From Isoetes taiwanensis (Eukaryota > Streptophyta > Lycopodiopsida > Isoetales > Isoetaceae): a stretch of 64,000 nucleotides of DNA. This document shows positions 46,646 to 58,911 of the stretch, piece after piece (position 1 is the first letter of the stretch; the number at the start of each line of letters is the position of its first letter). The stretch spans positions 11,102,109 to 11,166,108 of the forward strand of contig JAJEKV010000004.1 in assembly GCA_021234155.1 (NCBI GenBank), given 5' to 3'. The position numbers and the translations under genes were made by a program. The notes beneath the pieces were generated by a model, which made no database searches, was not told the DNA's origin, and worked only from the letters and a program-made list of their open reading frames with translations.

Positions 46646-47385
46646 TTAATTTCCTCCTTTTTGATGGCCATCTGCTCTCTGGTTAAGTCCTCGTTTATCC
46701 AGCTCATCCTTGAGTACATTCCACCTGCATTCCTTATCCCGAAATCTAATGACCGCATGCCTATTCCAATCTGCCTGCTTTCCAGCCCTGAATGCATCTA
46801 TAATGCTGGCATTATCAATCTGCATTTTTTCTTTGAGAAAGTGTTCTATGGCAAGCTTGGTCTTTTCATTATTAGTTTCTGGTAATCCCACTAATCTCAA
46901 TTTAAAGCTCGATTTTTTCTTTCCTGTTCTTCCATGAAATCTGTAAGCTTCTTTGATAGCTTAGAAAGGGCCAAATCATCAACCTTTTCATGCTGCTGCT
47001 CCAAAACCAGGTGCTCTTGGAATTCAGTTTTAATTTCATCAAGTTCCTCTTTCAATTTCTGCACAGTTAATGCATTTTCCTGTCTAATCTGCTCCAATGC
47101 CAATTGAAAATCATTAGCTAGGGATTTTTGTACCTCTCTGATCATGTCTTGCATCACAGATCCCATGAATTCTCGCATAAAATCCTTCTTGAATTCAATT
47201 AGCATGGTTTTCATGCTCTTCGTCATCATTTGCAGCATCTCCTTCTGAAATCCCCTTATTTTCCAAGAAACAGAGCCGGTATCCAAGACCTTAGCATCGA
47301 TTTCTTCCTCTGTACTCCCAGACCCATCGGTGTCTTCAATCTTCTTGTTGTTTGTGGTAGCCTTTTCCGACCCAGCCTCCACCAT
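46646..47385 (-). pseudogene. LINE G2 ORF1, coiled-coil RNA-binding protein
   Basis: From 47385 (MVEAGSEKATTNNKK) the protein has an acidic start and a long coiled coil (about residues 45-160). A frame change then leads into FRLVGLPETNNEKT...AVIRFRDKECRWNVL near 46900-46646, which resembles the RRM-like and C-terminal part of L1 ORF1 proteins. It probably binds its RNA. The match is by pattern only. Confidence 0.65.
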
Positions 47386-47526
47386 GGCCTTTCGCGATCC
47401 TACCTCCAGACCATCTGCTATATTCCTTGCCTTCTGAGTGCACGATTCTCCATCGGCCTTTTTGAGACCATCGGTTTTGCCACCATGGTCGATTTTCTTT
47501 GCCGCCTTGCTAAGCGCCCATTTCCT

Positions 47527-47686
<160 letters not shown>

Positions 47687-47983
47687 ATGAAATGAAATTT
47701 TGACCTCAGAGAAAGAGAGGGAGGAAAAGGGGTCAGGAAGAGGGAAAATTTTACAAGGAGAACAAAGGCATTAAGCCCAAATAATGAACAAAGGCATTAA
47801 GCCCAAATCAAACAAGAAGACTAGGCCCCATCACAGAACAACAAATTGCAAATAAAGCTGAACAAAAACATTTGGTAAGACATAGATGATCCAAGGTTAG
47901 AAGGCTAGTGGTCTAGTATAATTGCTACGCCTTCCCGTCAGTCAAGACTTCCCACATTCACTTACCAGGGACAAGATGTAGAG

Positions 47984-48995
47984 GTGGCTCCGACCTACAA
48001 GTACTTGGGGATCGAATTCTCTGCTACCACCCACTGGGATGCTGCCATCAAGTTGCGGGTCACGGCGGGTTGGAAAGCACTAGATGCCATGCAGAACAAC
48101 AGCCACAAGGCAGAGTTGTATGCCTGTGGCCACCAGTCACACTTATTTAGGGCCTTGGTCGAGCTGGTCCTCTTGTATGGGACAGAAGTGTGGGGTCCGG
48201 TGATATCCCTCAACACTTGGAATGACCTCGAGCAGGTGCAGAAAGCCTTCTTGGCACGAGCCCTTGGGGTAAAGTCCACAGTTCCATACCAGATCCTACT
48301 CCAGGAGACAGGTTTTTGACCCCTTCAACGGGCTGCATTGGAATGCCATATCATTTACTTCCCAGAAGGTGGTCGCTATGGGTGATACATGTTTGCCCAA
48401 CCTTGCTTTGGCCGTGGCGATAGGTCCCCAACGCCTCAAAGCCTGCTGGAAGGACAAGCAAGCTCAGTGGTTCTCACGTTGGGGTGTACAGGCAAACAGA
48501 TGCGTACATGTACGGACAAAGAAAGATCAGAATGCACTGAAACTGTACCTAGATGCTAGTTTCCTTCGCAAGCTCTGGGATGCAGATGCTCTGACGCACG
48601 TTAAGCTAGCACACTATCAGCAGCAAGTCAATCCTAGGCTCACAAGAGGCCCACACCAGACCTTGTACACCCATTTGCCCATGAAGAAGCGCAAACTTAT
48701 AGCTTCCATTCCCATGGGTGCACATCATCTCCGCATTGAGACAGGACGTTGGGCTCGGGAAGCATGGGAGGACAGGCTTTGCCAGTGTTGCCACCAGGGG
48801 GCCATTGAAGATGAATGTCATGCCCTCCTGATCTGTCCAGCGTTTGCTCATATCCGAGCATGGTATATTCGATTACTAGTGTCTGGCCAGCCGTTGCATG
48901 AGTTATTGAATACGACGTCCGTGGGCTTGTTGGAGTCATACGTTCAGGAGGTTATGGATGCACGGACTCAGTTGTGTCCTCCGGGACAGTATTAA
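47984..48995 (+). pseudogene. LINE fragment G3: RT thumb and C-terminal zinc region
   Basis: A plus-strand fragment of a different LINE starts YKYLGIEFSATTHW, has VLLYGTEVWGPVI, and a frame break near 48319. It then continues to HHLRIETGRWAREAW and a zinc-binding CQCCHQGAIEDECHALLICP. The endonuclease and RT core are absent. Confidence 0.78.
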
Positions 48996-49419
48996 ATTGT
49001 CCTATACAATTGCACAGTAGTACCAGCATACTTATTACTGCTAAGGTTTTTCCCTCGAAAATCCTTCGTGGCGGGGTTTTTTTTAATCCTGACAGTAATA
49101 CGCTTGCTGCTCTCTTTTTTTTTGGGTCCCATAGGCCAATTGGTCTCCGTGGACTATAAAAAATCTATTCTATTTATTCTATAAACATCTCATTTCTCTT
49201 GCAGGCGTACATCTCTCACGTTGCACAACTCTTCTCTATGGTTACATAGCTGAAGAGGGGATAGGTCAACATGCACTGAGGAAGTAGTCCCTTGTGAAGG
49301 CATGGAGTCGACTGAGAGCATCTTGAAACTTAAGTAGAGAGTGGCACCGACGATTATGATGTTGTGGATGACTTCTTAATCAAACCTTAAGTAAGGGGTG
49401 GTGCCGCTGATTATGATGT
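48996..49419 (+). other. Spacer between LINE fragments
   Basis: The spacer is T-rich with two poly(T) runs and a duplicated phrase (GTGGTGCCG-GATTATGATGT near 49340 and 49400). It is probably LINE 3' UTR. No coding is assigned. Confidence 0.4.
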
Positions 49420-50027
49420 ATGTGGACTTGGGCTTGGGATAAACTACTTCATCCTAAAGTGGTTGTGCTTTGGTGGCAGATTCTTCACAGATGCCCTCGT
49501 GTGAATGTGCTTGTCCACATATTCGATCCTCGAGTATCAGCATTCTGCCCACTGTGCAAGCAAAGGGACAAGACTATTGAGCATTGTTTCTTTTTATGTG
49601 ATCATCTCCAGCCTGTTTGGTCTTGGCTACTTTCTTTTTTTCATGTGACATTGACAAGTCACCAAATGCTCCTGGCTATTTATCCGAATATTTGGAATAA
49701 GCTGGGAGCCAAGCATTTTATTTAGCATCAAGATGGTTGTTGTGGTCCATCTGGAAGCGCAGAAGATTGCGTGTCTTTCAGGGTTTGGATATCCCTCCTG
49801 CAGTTGTCCTCCAGGACACACAAGCTAGAATTGCTAAGGCCTACTATTGCTCTTTTCTTGCTCCTGCCAAGTGACAGTTGATATTTGAGTTCCATTTGAG
49901 CGTGTTGTTTGGTGGTTCTACTCAGTGGATCATGATTATCCTCTGAGATTTTATTCTCGCCTTTGCATTTGTATCTTGGCTTTTGGCTTGGAGTTTCAAT
50001 AAAGTTTGGCATCCTTAAAAAAAAAAA
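49420..50027 (+). pseudogene. LINE fragment G4: zf-RVT domain with poly(A) tail
   Basis: The frame 49420-49725 reads MWTWAWDKLLHPKVVVLWWQI then CPLCKQRDKTIEHCFFLCDH, the zinc-binding domain found after RT in many plant LINEs. Downstream are AATAAA (49998-50003) and an A-run (50017-50027). It is thus the 3' end of a poly(A)-tailed LINE, unlike G1 and G2. Confidence 0.75.
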
Positions 50028-50040
50028 CAAGGTGCTGCGC

Positions 50041-51858
50041 ACAGAGAGTTGCCCTCCAGTTTCTTGAGGGTAAAGTGGCTTAAATGAAACCGTGTGTGAT
50101 TTGAGGGCTAACGGGTTTAGGTCCCAACTATGGTATAAGCTGAGGCGAGGCACACCCTAGCTTGTGGGGTAGAGGATAGAGAGGTTATTTTGCAAATATT
50201 AGTTCGTGGGTAAAGATAGAACAGGTTATTGTCGAGAACATGAACGTGGGAGAGGAAAAGGAAGAACATGAAGGTCAGGTGGGAGGTGGGAGTAAATAGA
50301 AGAGAGCACCTGAGGTCTGATGTTACTATGGATATTGGGTATATGTTAGCTTTGGTGTATTTTTAGATATCAAGAATTGCTTGATACATCTTTCAATGCC
50401 TGTGTGACCTTGGCAATATGCGCCACCACCACATAGATCTTGGATTAATGGGCTTGTGAACAAAATCGGATTCTTTAACTACACGAGTATGATAAATTTT
50501 TGGAGCATTGTCTAGCTAGGAGCAACTCTGATCATTTTGATTGCTTATACCCTATCAGCCCACCACCATTGAACAGGCGTTCCGATTCAATGATTCAATC
50601 GCATTTCACCACTTCACTAAATTGCCCAAAAATGAAGATACGCATTTCCATTGTTAAATGAAATTCATGATCTTTGAATTCTTTAATCCTAGAGCTATAC
50701 CTAGGTCTAATTGAGCATTTTCAATTGGCGATGGTGCCATGCTATGCCTAATTACTGTTTTATATACCAGCTTCACAGCGACACCTCCTTCTTGATAACT
50801 CACATGAATCTGAATTTCTTTCTGCACTCTTAATATCCACAAACCAAAAGCCTAGAGCCCGACCTAGGAAAAGTCAAATACGGGTCAGATATAGAAATAT
50901 AGAAACGAGCCACGTATTACATTAATATTATGCCTTTTACTTTGAACCCCAAGACACTTTCTAGCAAAATTACATATAATCCTCCTATTCCTCCTATCAG
51001 TTCCCCAGTTCCATTTTCATGATAAAATATTATCTCCCTAGTTCCATTTTCATGATAAAATATTATATCAGATGAGTTTCCTTATATGTTCATCTATGGT
51101 ATGCATTCCTTTCCATAGTCATTTTGGATTTGCCATATGTAGCATTCAAACACACACACATTACATGTCAAAGTAATAAACGATCAATCTTGGTTCTACA
51201 ACTTCGAGTTAACTATAACAGATGACTCACTTCTTCAGATCCATCTCTTACGACCCTGCTAAGCATAGAAAGAAGACAAACCTAGGCATCACCATAATTT
51301 ATTCGTTGCATTAAAAAAAGGAGGAGCTCCTCAATGTTTCTATCTGCGGAGATACTATAGTCTCTGGCCCATCAGAAACCATGCCATCGGAGTTGATGCG
51401 AGCACCAATTGGAATGCCATGAATCCTTTCTAATCTATGAGGAACAAAACTTGTTATAAGCAACCATATGAAGCCCATAAACAGCTACCTGTCTTCGGAG
51501 CTACGAAATTTGGAATGAACAATCCTGACAGTAGTTGCCACAAAAGCATTTGTTAGCATAGAATGGTGATCACACATGTGGAGTCACTCTATTATATATT
51601 ATATATGAAAATCCATTCCTCTCAAGATACCAACTAGATGTTCTTGAAACATGATAAGCTTTGCCATTGTCATGGATATCCTGAAAATTATCATTTCAAA
51701 ACTCATTATTCGGCTGCACCTGACATGCTGGAAAATATTTTGGCTTCCATTGATTAGTTAACATGCAATTCTGAAAAAAAAAAAAAAAAAAAACACAGCT
51801 TGGTTTTTGCTAGAAAAGCTGTGCGAATCGTTTTGAGCCTAAAATTGAAGACCCAACT
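50041..51858. other. Intergenic, no gene seen
   Basis: The stretch is AT-rich with no supportable ORF on either strand. A 21-base A-run lies at 51774-51794, just past the 3' end of the GalDH gene, and a GTTCCATTTTCATGATAAAATATTAT repeat occurs twice near 51005-51065. I see no RNA gene. Confidence 0.5.
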
Positions 51859-52577
51859 TTAATTGTTCTCGTCCCTCCCACTAGGCCACGAAACATCCTT
51901 CATCTTCTTCAAAATGTTTTCCACCTCCTTATAACTTTCGTTAGGTAAGTCAGCCTGAATAGCAGCTTTGACGTTTTCTTGTACCTGTTCCAAATACTGT
52001 TAACAATGAACAGAAAACCAGCAGGTTATCACTCTGAAACCATGCAGTTTTGCAATACCTGCTGCAAACTGCTCATTTCAACCAATATAGATGATATACC
52101 AGGATTCTTCAAGGAAAACTTTAATGCAAGTTTGGAGATATTACTTCCTCTCTGTTTACAATTAAAGCCAGCACTGCCACAGACATCCTAACAAAGAGTC
52201 AAAATTAGAAAAGGAACCCTTGAAATAAAAGGAGAGCAAGAAAATAAACTTCCAAGTACAAAGTAATGGCCTATTGAAAAAACCTTTAAAACTTGTGGTG
52301 CTGGGTGCCAATCTGGTGGACCTTGCTCAGTAAGTAATCCCATGGATAAAGGCGATGCGCTGATAATTCCAACTCCTTTCTCCTTTAGGTATGGCAATAG
52401 ATGAACCAAAGAGATATCATTCAAACTATAATGACAGTAAGAGAGGATAACATCAACTTGTCCATGCTCCACTCTGTCTAAAATGTATTTGAAGATTTTT
52501 AGTGGAAGGCCTGTGATCCCAATGAACCTGACCTTTCCAACTTCTTTCAACTTTTGAAGTGCTGTTTCTGAAATAAT
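51859..52577 (-). CDS. L-galactose dehydrogenase, last three exons (partial)
   Basis: Three minus-strand exons join in frame with GT-AG borders: 52577-52284, 52187-52071 and 51996-51859 (98, 39 and 45 codons plus TAA). They encode an aldo/keto reductase tail: ALQKLKEVGKVRFIGITGLP, VDVILSYCHYSLND, GVGIISASPLSMGLLTEQGP, then NISKLALKFSLKNPGISSIL. The ending is KDVSWPSG. This matches plant L-galactose dehydrogenase, the NAD-dependent cytosolic step before galactono-lactone in ascorbate synthesis. A plant enzyme has about 320 residues, so the first 140 or so, including the catalytic Tyr and the Asp and Lys around it, are absent. I found no such exons up to 55 kb. Either a long intron or a truncated gene copy is possible. 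No stop or shift is seen in the three exons. Confidence 0.8.
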
Positions 52578-52639
52578 CTGCAAAGGGTTGTGTCGGCATT
52601 AGCTACTCAATAAAGTAAGATGACTTCTACTTCTCTGCA

Positions 52640-52990
52640 TGAAATGTCCAAATTAAGATGGATATATATCATCTACATCCATTTCTGGAATCATTGGCGC
52701 TCCCTAATGTTCAATAGTTGGACCTATCTTCAACAAACATATCTGGAAGTTTACCAGACACAGCTCTGCATTTTTCAAGAATTGCTTCTTTCAAGAAACC
52801 ATCCGAGATATTTCTGAATCACTGAGATCTTTGCACAATCTTACATATCTTGCCCATTACGATAATGCTTTAAGTGGCGCCTTTTTGATAATGCTTTTTT
52901 AGGGCATTATTAGAGCCTAACTGGCAGTTCCAAAGAATATCTCCTGAGAGCCCGTTTTGCAAGTAAGTTCTTAACTAGGTGCATCAAGCA
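52640..52990 (+). pseudogene. LRR protein fragment
   Basis: A plus-strand reading gives LPNVQ, stop, LDLSSTNISGSLPD, and then ISESLRSLHNLTYLAHYDNALSG. These are leucine-rich repeats of the plant receptor type (LxxLxLSxxNxSGxLP). One stop and a shift between the two pieces show decay. It lies immediately upstream of the remaining GalDH exons, perhaps marking the rearrangement that removed the front of that gene. Confidence 0.55.
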
Positions 52991-54734
52991 TTGTAAACAT
53001 CCACAGGTGCCTGGAAGTAAAGGAAATGATGAAATGACTGGACCTCAAAGCTCCGCCCTAAGCAACAATGAATGCAGAAGCATATGCTTTCTGAAACCTT
53101 AATCTTTGCAGGGATGGCATTGAATCATTGAGCGAATTCACAAACAAATCTCTCTCTATAAACATTATATCTGGAGCATTCATGTTGTAGTGTATTGCAT
53201 CACCAAAGCCTCAATATTCTTGCACCTGCGAAACAAAATGTTTTAAGGCAAACCAAAAGAAAGTATGTATATCCAGCATCAGACAATGGCTGAAAGTTTT
53301 TGTCAAAGAGAAGTCTTTTTGCCGCTAATCTGCAACAGTCTTCATTGTGCTATACTATACTTGAATTACATGATCTAGAAGCAACGTGAAGAGGATGGAT
53401 AAATAATAGTATTGCACGGACAGAAGCTAACTGAATACCTCATCTTCATAAATTATGGCATTTTGATCGTAAAGCTTTCCCCTGGCATGGCCACTGTTTG
53501 AGTAACTTGCAATGTTTGGCTTGTACTAAGTAGAACTACTGCACACATTGCAAGGGACAGCCCGTACCAAGGAATTAAGCTACCACACAAAGTCATGATG
53601 ACGACTTAAAGCAAACACAAACAGCTCAGATCATATTCACGCCAAGCTTTTGTTTATAGCATTAGTCTCATATTGCCACATACTCCAGTACCCACCATTC
53701 TTACAGAACCCTTTGCTTCAGCAAAACCCTCTGTCAACTTGGTCTGCTGTGATCTTTTTAATACTGGCTCCACTACCACAGACCACAAGACACTTCTTCG
53801 CTTCAGCATGTTAACCACTTTATCCTCTAAGAATAGAGGTATAGTAGGGTTTCTGTCAACTTTTTTGCTATGATCTTTTTAAAATTGGCTCGAGTACCAC
53901 AGATCACATGCACTTGACATGCCCAACTAATTATTAACTCTAAGATGTTGTAATTCTGAAATGCCAATATCGGTTTCCCATGAAAGGGACTCTTATTAAA
54001 GTTTAGGACAGAAGACCTTTGCTCCACATCTCTGTTCTATGTTATCCTCAAACATCGTTTGCAAACACTGTGTGCAATCAAGCTGAGGGCTTTAAGTTCC
54101 TGTTGCAATGGATATACAAACAGTATCAAGCCACAGGAAGGTGGGTTGCTATGTATTTGAGATGTGAACAATGGATTGCTTATTCCTCTTGTGGAAGGAA
54201 ATGAGGTTGCAGATTTAACATTCTTCGCAATGCAGATTAACATTCTTTGCAATAATGGGTCTGGACTTGGGCAACATTTGATTGACATCCAGGCAGGAAC
54301 GCTTCTTTTTTGAAGTTTTTGTTGAGCCCTCTCAAAGAGAAGGTATCCCAAAAAATGGCATATACCGCTATTTGTGACGAGCACACGGTATTCTTTAGTA
54401 AAAGGCGAAAGAATAGTTCGCTTTGTGCTCATCACATGGCCTGCATGAGTTCTTCCTATCTTCAGCATTTGGCATGTGGGATATTTTGATGAAGCATTTG
54501 CAGATGGATGGAAAACACAGTCAAATCTCAAAGCAGATAGAAAAAAAATGAAGATATTCCCTGGTCTGGAATGCAACGTTGCTAAAATGCTACTTAAAGA
54601 AGTTCATTTCCATATAAGTTTGTAAGGCCTCTGTATCTAAACATGTCTAATTGTTGTTGAGGTAGGATTGTTCGCTGCCCATACCAGTGTCGTCCACAAT
54701 TGTTTCTGGGTACTGCAAGTGTAAATTCTATCAC
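52991..54734. other. Intergenic, no supportable gene
   Basis: Both strands carry only short frames. A 179-codon minus-strand frame (54576-54037) shows no motif I know and unremarkable composition. A short duplicated phrase (AAAATTGGCTC/ACTGGCTC...ACCACAGA-CACA near 53760 and 53880) is present. I do not call a gene. Confidence 0.45.
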
Positions 54735-55410
54735 TTACTCGACCATGACATTTCTTGAAGGCATCTTTCGAAATAACTGCAAAGCCTCATCAAGATGTCC
54801 CTGCTGAGCATAGCAAAAAAGAATGGCAGTAAAGGAGACAATATCTGGATTTGGCATTGCCTTAAAAAATTTAAGGGCTTTATTTACCTGACCATGTTGG
54901 ATGCAACCAGTAATCAGAGAATTCGATGAAACAACATCAGGTTCAGGCATTTGCTGGAAAATGTCAAATGCTGAATCCAAGTAGCCCTGTTGGATATATG
55001 CTGCAAGCATAGAGTTCCATGACACCACATCTCTATAAGGCATTTCCTGGAAATGCTTGCTGGATTTCTCCATTCTGAGTAGAAGCCGCAAGCATCGTGT
55101 TCCAGGAAAAACAATTCCTCTTATCCATAGAATCAAATACAGGACGAGCTTCATGCAAAGCTCTGCATTTGCCATACATTTCAATTAGCAAGTTCTCTAA
55201 ATATCTATCTTTTTCTAAGCCATTATGAATAATTTGGTCATGAATCTGCTTACCTGTTGATAAATCACTTGCACTTTTACACTTCCGCAATAAAGTTGCA
55301 AATGTGTTGATCTCTTCTGAACCCATGCTCCTGTTACCCTTATATAATTCTTGCATCTTGTTAGAGAAACCTCGTCCCTTACGGAAATTCTGCTGCTGCA
55401 TAGGCCGCAA
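54735..55410 (-). pseudogene. PPR protein gene, frameshifted and truncated
   Basis: From 55410 the protein has a short leader (GRGFSNKMQELYKG) and then PPR motifs: TFATLLRKCKSASDLSTGKQ, NLLIEMYGKCRALHEARPVF and CFSWNTMLAAST. Near 55055 a one-base loss shifts the frame. The next frame gives DVVSWNSMLAAYIQQGYLDSA, VVSSNSLITGCIQHG and IVSFTAILFCYAQQGHLDEAL. It ends RNVMVE with TAA at 54735, about six motifs where organellar RNA-editing PPRs have more. The stop sits in GAGTAAGTGATAG, which looks like a splice donor, so a downstream exon is possible. PPR proteins of this P-L-S style bind organelle RNA. It is divergent from WEE1, about 0.6 kb away. Confidence 0.78.
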
Positions 55411-55424
55411 GAAGACCGTACCAT

Positions 55425-56026
55425 GTCAGAAGTTCATAAAGTCATTTTTCTGCAGCAAACGATTTAACCTAGAAGCTTATCCTTGCACTCCACAGAATGA
55501 AACTTCATTCTGGTTAGGCGGTTAGAACAGCACCATCCGGCAACAGGGCTGACCGCCAGTTTACTGGCAAAAGCCAATTTGGAGCAGTCACCAGAATATC
55601 TTAGGCATATGCCAACATATGCCTGGATATTCCACAAACCCACATAGGGGCAACCCAAAAAACCCTTTGTGCCAGTTTTTTCAAATAGTTCACTCAAGTT
55701 TCGATAGTCTTTTCCTTCGGATATAGTATATTTGGCAATGGTCAAAGTGCATGTATTTTTAATTATTTATTGGGTGTGTATTCCTCGACCTGGGATCCAA
55801 TGATTCCGAGTGTCGAGCAAATAAATAAAATTGTGAACAGCTTCATTATCAAGCTTCACGTAATAATTCAAAATAAAAAATAGCGCGAGACCATGCAGCA
55901 ACGGCTATATCGACATTGGCATTCTGACTCTGCATCCTAGCCGTCTATCACCACAATACCTCCTTTTCTCTGTTCCGGCATTCCTTGCTTTCGTAGTTCC
56001 ATCGCTAGGTAACTTGCAGGAGCAAA
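55425..56026. promoter_or_regulatory. Shared upstream region between PPR remnant and WEE1
   Basis: About 600 bp separate the two head-to-head genes. TCTCGCGC on the minus strand (55883-55890) resembles an E2F site, which would suit a cell-cycle gene, but a single eight-base match is weak. No clear TATA box is seen close to the WEE1 ATG. Confidence 0.3.
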
Positions 56027-58911
56027 ATGGAGTTAGAAATGTCTTCTGATCGGATGTGCCTGAGTCAGAGATTGAGCCAGGTCTGCCTCGCCACTCCTCC
56101 GGTTTGTAGATTTTTAGAAGCCGCTGCAACAGATTTCAAAGTAGCAGGGGATTTTATGGATGATAAAACTGAAATTGGCTTGGACGACGATTCGCCTGAG
56201 CCATTGTGTAGCCAGGATTTCTTCTGGTATGTTTATCCTCCGTTTGCATATTTGACATATTTTGAATAGCCGTAGCCTCAAAAACTTTGAAGAAGCGTGC
56301 TGCTTGGATAAACAGCTTAAGAACTTATGTACCATAATATTGGCAAGCGTTGGGGTTTTTAGTAACAGATACGAGATCTTTCTCTTTTACAGTACTCCGG
56401 ACTTTATCACCCCTGTCGAGCAGCAATTCAATGTGGATTTAGATGGGAACAAGGTAACGGTTTTACGAAACCTACTGATTACAGCAATGTGATTACGGGT
56501 GCCTGATATGTTGTCTATCCTTGTTTGCAAGTTCTTTTCTATTGTCTAGACACTTTCTCAACACTTTGGGGCTTACAGGAAAATGGAAAAATGCCGCCAG
56601 TGGGATTAACTCCATTACGCTGCAAACGACCACGCCCAGGTACTTCATTTATTACCTGTGCCATTACTTCTTTCTTGCTAAGAGTATATAACATGAAGTT
56701 GGCTTTCCCTTTCATTTCCTCGCCTCAATATTTGGGGAAAGGAATATGAATTTGCAAGAATGCTTTATAGCAATCCAAACTTTCTGTTGTTTGTTTGATA
56801 TCTGTTTAATTTAATGCTTTGAATTTTTGCGAGACAAGCATATAGATAAAAAGGAATGTTGAAAATTCTCCTAAGTACAATGTGCTTTCCTGTGCAGAAT
56901 TTTGGCTCTTAATCAATTGGATGTTTTTTTGATATGATCTTATAGGGCAACTAACTAACATTATAACAATATGCTTTCCTACAGATGGTTTATTACAGCC
57001 AGTAGTAAAGGAAATTCAAGCTGAGCAGCCGAATTTCTCTAATACATCATTATCAAATGGAACAAAAGTTCTGCCTCAATCAAGTCTAGGGTATGTTCCA
57101 CCAAATTCGCGGGCACAGCTGACTGCATTGCGACGGCGCGTAATGTCTCCTCCCTGTGTTAGAAATCCATTTTTACTCATTGATAGTGCTACTTACCAAT
57201 CCCAGAGGCCTCAAGGTGATGTATATACTAATCTAATATGCCTTGTGCATTTTACAGGGTATTATTACTTTAATTTTATGATCTTGTCATTATGTGTATT
57301 TTGCAGCTCATCAAGCTCCCATAGGAGCTCATTGTCAATCTCGGTTTCGTGAAGAATTCCATGAGATCCAGGTGAATAAAATTCAGCTTTTAATTGATGA
57401 AGTTATAGCGATTAAGATAATGCTAATAGAGGTCAAAGTGCGATACAATGCATAAAAATGCCTTTCCTAATCAACATGTTTTAAGAGGTTAAGGTACATT
57501 GAGACAGTCCATATATGTATGCGCAAGGGACTGATTAGGACTATTTTAAATACTTCCTCTTGGGAACCTGATGTCCAAACCGGCACATGTTTTATCTGTT
57601 TTTTTTATTGTGGGTGCAGGAGATTGGAATTGGTAATTTCAGTCGCGTTTTCAAAGTTCTTAAACGTATTGATGGCTGTTATTATGCTGTTAAACGTTCT
57701 TACCATCCCTTACGCCAGGATAGTCAAAGGTATTAAAAACAATGTGGGACTCCTTGTTTTAACATGTTGCTTTCTTTTTTTGGTGGAAAGATTTATTTCT
57801 GTAATTGGTTTATTACTAAGCATGTGCCTGTTTTCTTTTCCCGCAGAAAGCAGGCCCTTACTGAAGTACAGGCAATGGCAGCACTAGGTGACTAAAGCTT
57901 TTCTCATGATTTTATAATGTAATGTAGATCCAGCTAAGTATTCAGTATGAGGTTATCATGTTTTATACTTATCAAAGATTTTCAGCAGATTTGTAGACGA
58001 AGTAATCTAACAGATTAAGTTATCTATAAAGGGATAAAGTGATCTAACAGAACAGAGAACTTAAAATCACCCTATTTCACTATGAATGATATGGGGTTTA
58101 TTTGAATTATTAAGTTTGGTTTCATGTTAATAATTTAACTTTTCTGTCCATCTGCTTGACTGCAGCTTCACATGAAAATATTGTCAGATATTATTCTTCA
58201 TGGTTTGAAAATGATCATCTTCTTATTCAAATGGAGCTTTGTGAAAGCACACTCAAGAATCAGAACGTTGTGCAAACAAAAGAAAAGTCTTTGCTAGAAG
58301 CTATGAGACAGGTATATTTGAGGCTCCCATTCTTCATTCTTCTTAGGTGTGAATTTAGAGTTGTCTCGAATGTCTTTTTGGTCAATGCAGATCTTAAAAG
58401 CACTTAATCACATACACGCGCATGGACTGGCTCACTTGGACGTAAAGCCAGACAACATCTTTTTATGCAATGGGATTGTCAAGCTTGGTGATTTTGGGCG
58501 TGCTGCCAGACTGGATGGTAGTACATGTATTGAAGAGGGTGATTCCAGGTACATGCCTTTGGAGTTGCTAAATGAGGATTACAGTGACCTATCAAAGGCA
58601 GATATTTTTGCCCTTGGTGCGACCTTTTATGAACTAGCAAGAGGCTCTCCTTTGACCCCATCAGGAACTCAGTTCCATTTGATTAGGCAAGGAAAGTTGG
58701 CTTTACTTCCGGGGTTTTCTTTACCTTTTCAGAACCTTCTGAAGGTAAATTGTACAGTACAATAACACGTTTAATATCTGCGGCATATTATAACATTGCG
58801 TCTAATTGTTTTTTGCAGGTGCTCTTGCATCCAAATCCAAAGTCGAGACCTTCTGCGGAAGAGGTGCTTAAACATGCCATCTTCAGTCCCCGCAAGGAGG
58901 CACTTCAATAA
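56027..58911 (+). CDS. WEE1: WEE1-type inhibitory cell-cycle kinase, ten exons
   Basis: Exons: 56027-56226, 56393-56453, 56579-56639, 56985-57215, 57307-57371, 57620-57729, 57847-57887, 58166-58311, 58391-58744, 58819-58911. All borders are GT-AG and the 1362-nt CDS gives 453 residues without a stop. The N-terminal 200 residues are regulatory, with the plant motif DFFCTPDFITP across the exon 1-2 border. The kinase domain has the glycine loop IGIGNFSRVFKV, the AVK lysine (YYAVKRS), ENIVRYYSSWFENDHL, the catalytic HLDVKPDN and DFG (LGDFGRAARL). It also has the WEE-type activation segment EEGDSRYMPLELL. WEE1 phosphorylates a CDK inhibitory tyrosine and delays mitosis, in plants mainly after DNA damage or stalled replication. 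Everything needed for activity seems present. Start choice: first ATG, in frame, with MELEMSSD; a second Met lies four codons later. Confidence 0.93.

Noticed and set aside
49728-50153. 141-codon minus-strand frame near the end of LINE G4
   Set aside because: It is antisense to the LINE 3' end with its AATAAA and A-run, and has no motif.
53090-53250. Possible upstream L-galactose dehydrogenase exon on the minus strand
   Set aside because: The reading gives no aldo/keto reductase motif and contains stops in the other frames. It does not fit the missing part of the enzyme.
54037-54576. 179-codon minus-strand frame
   Set aside because: It has no motif, no related neighbour and Cys/Ser-rich low-information composition. 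It is likely a chance frame in intergenic DNA.
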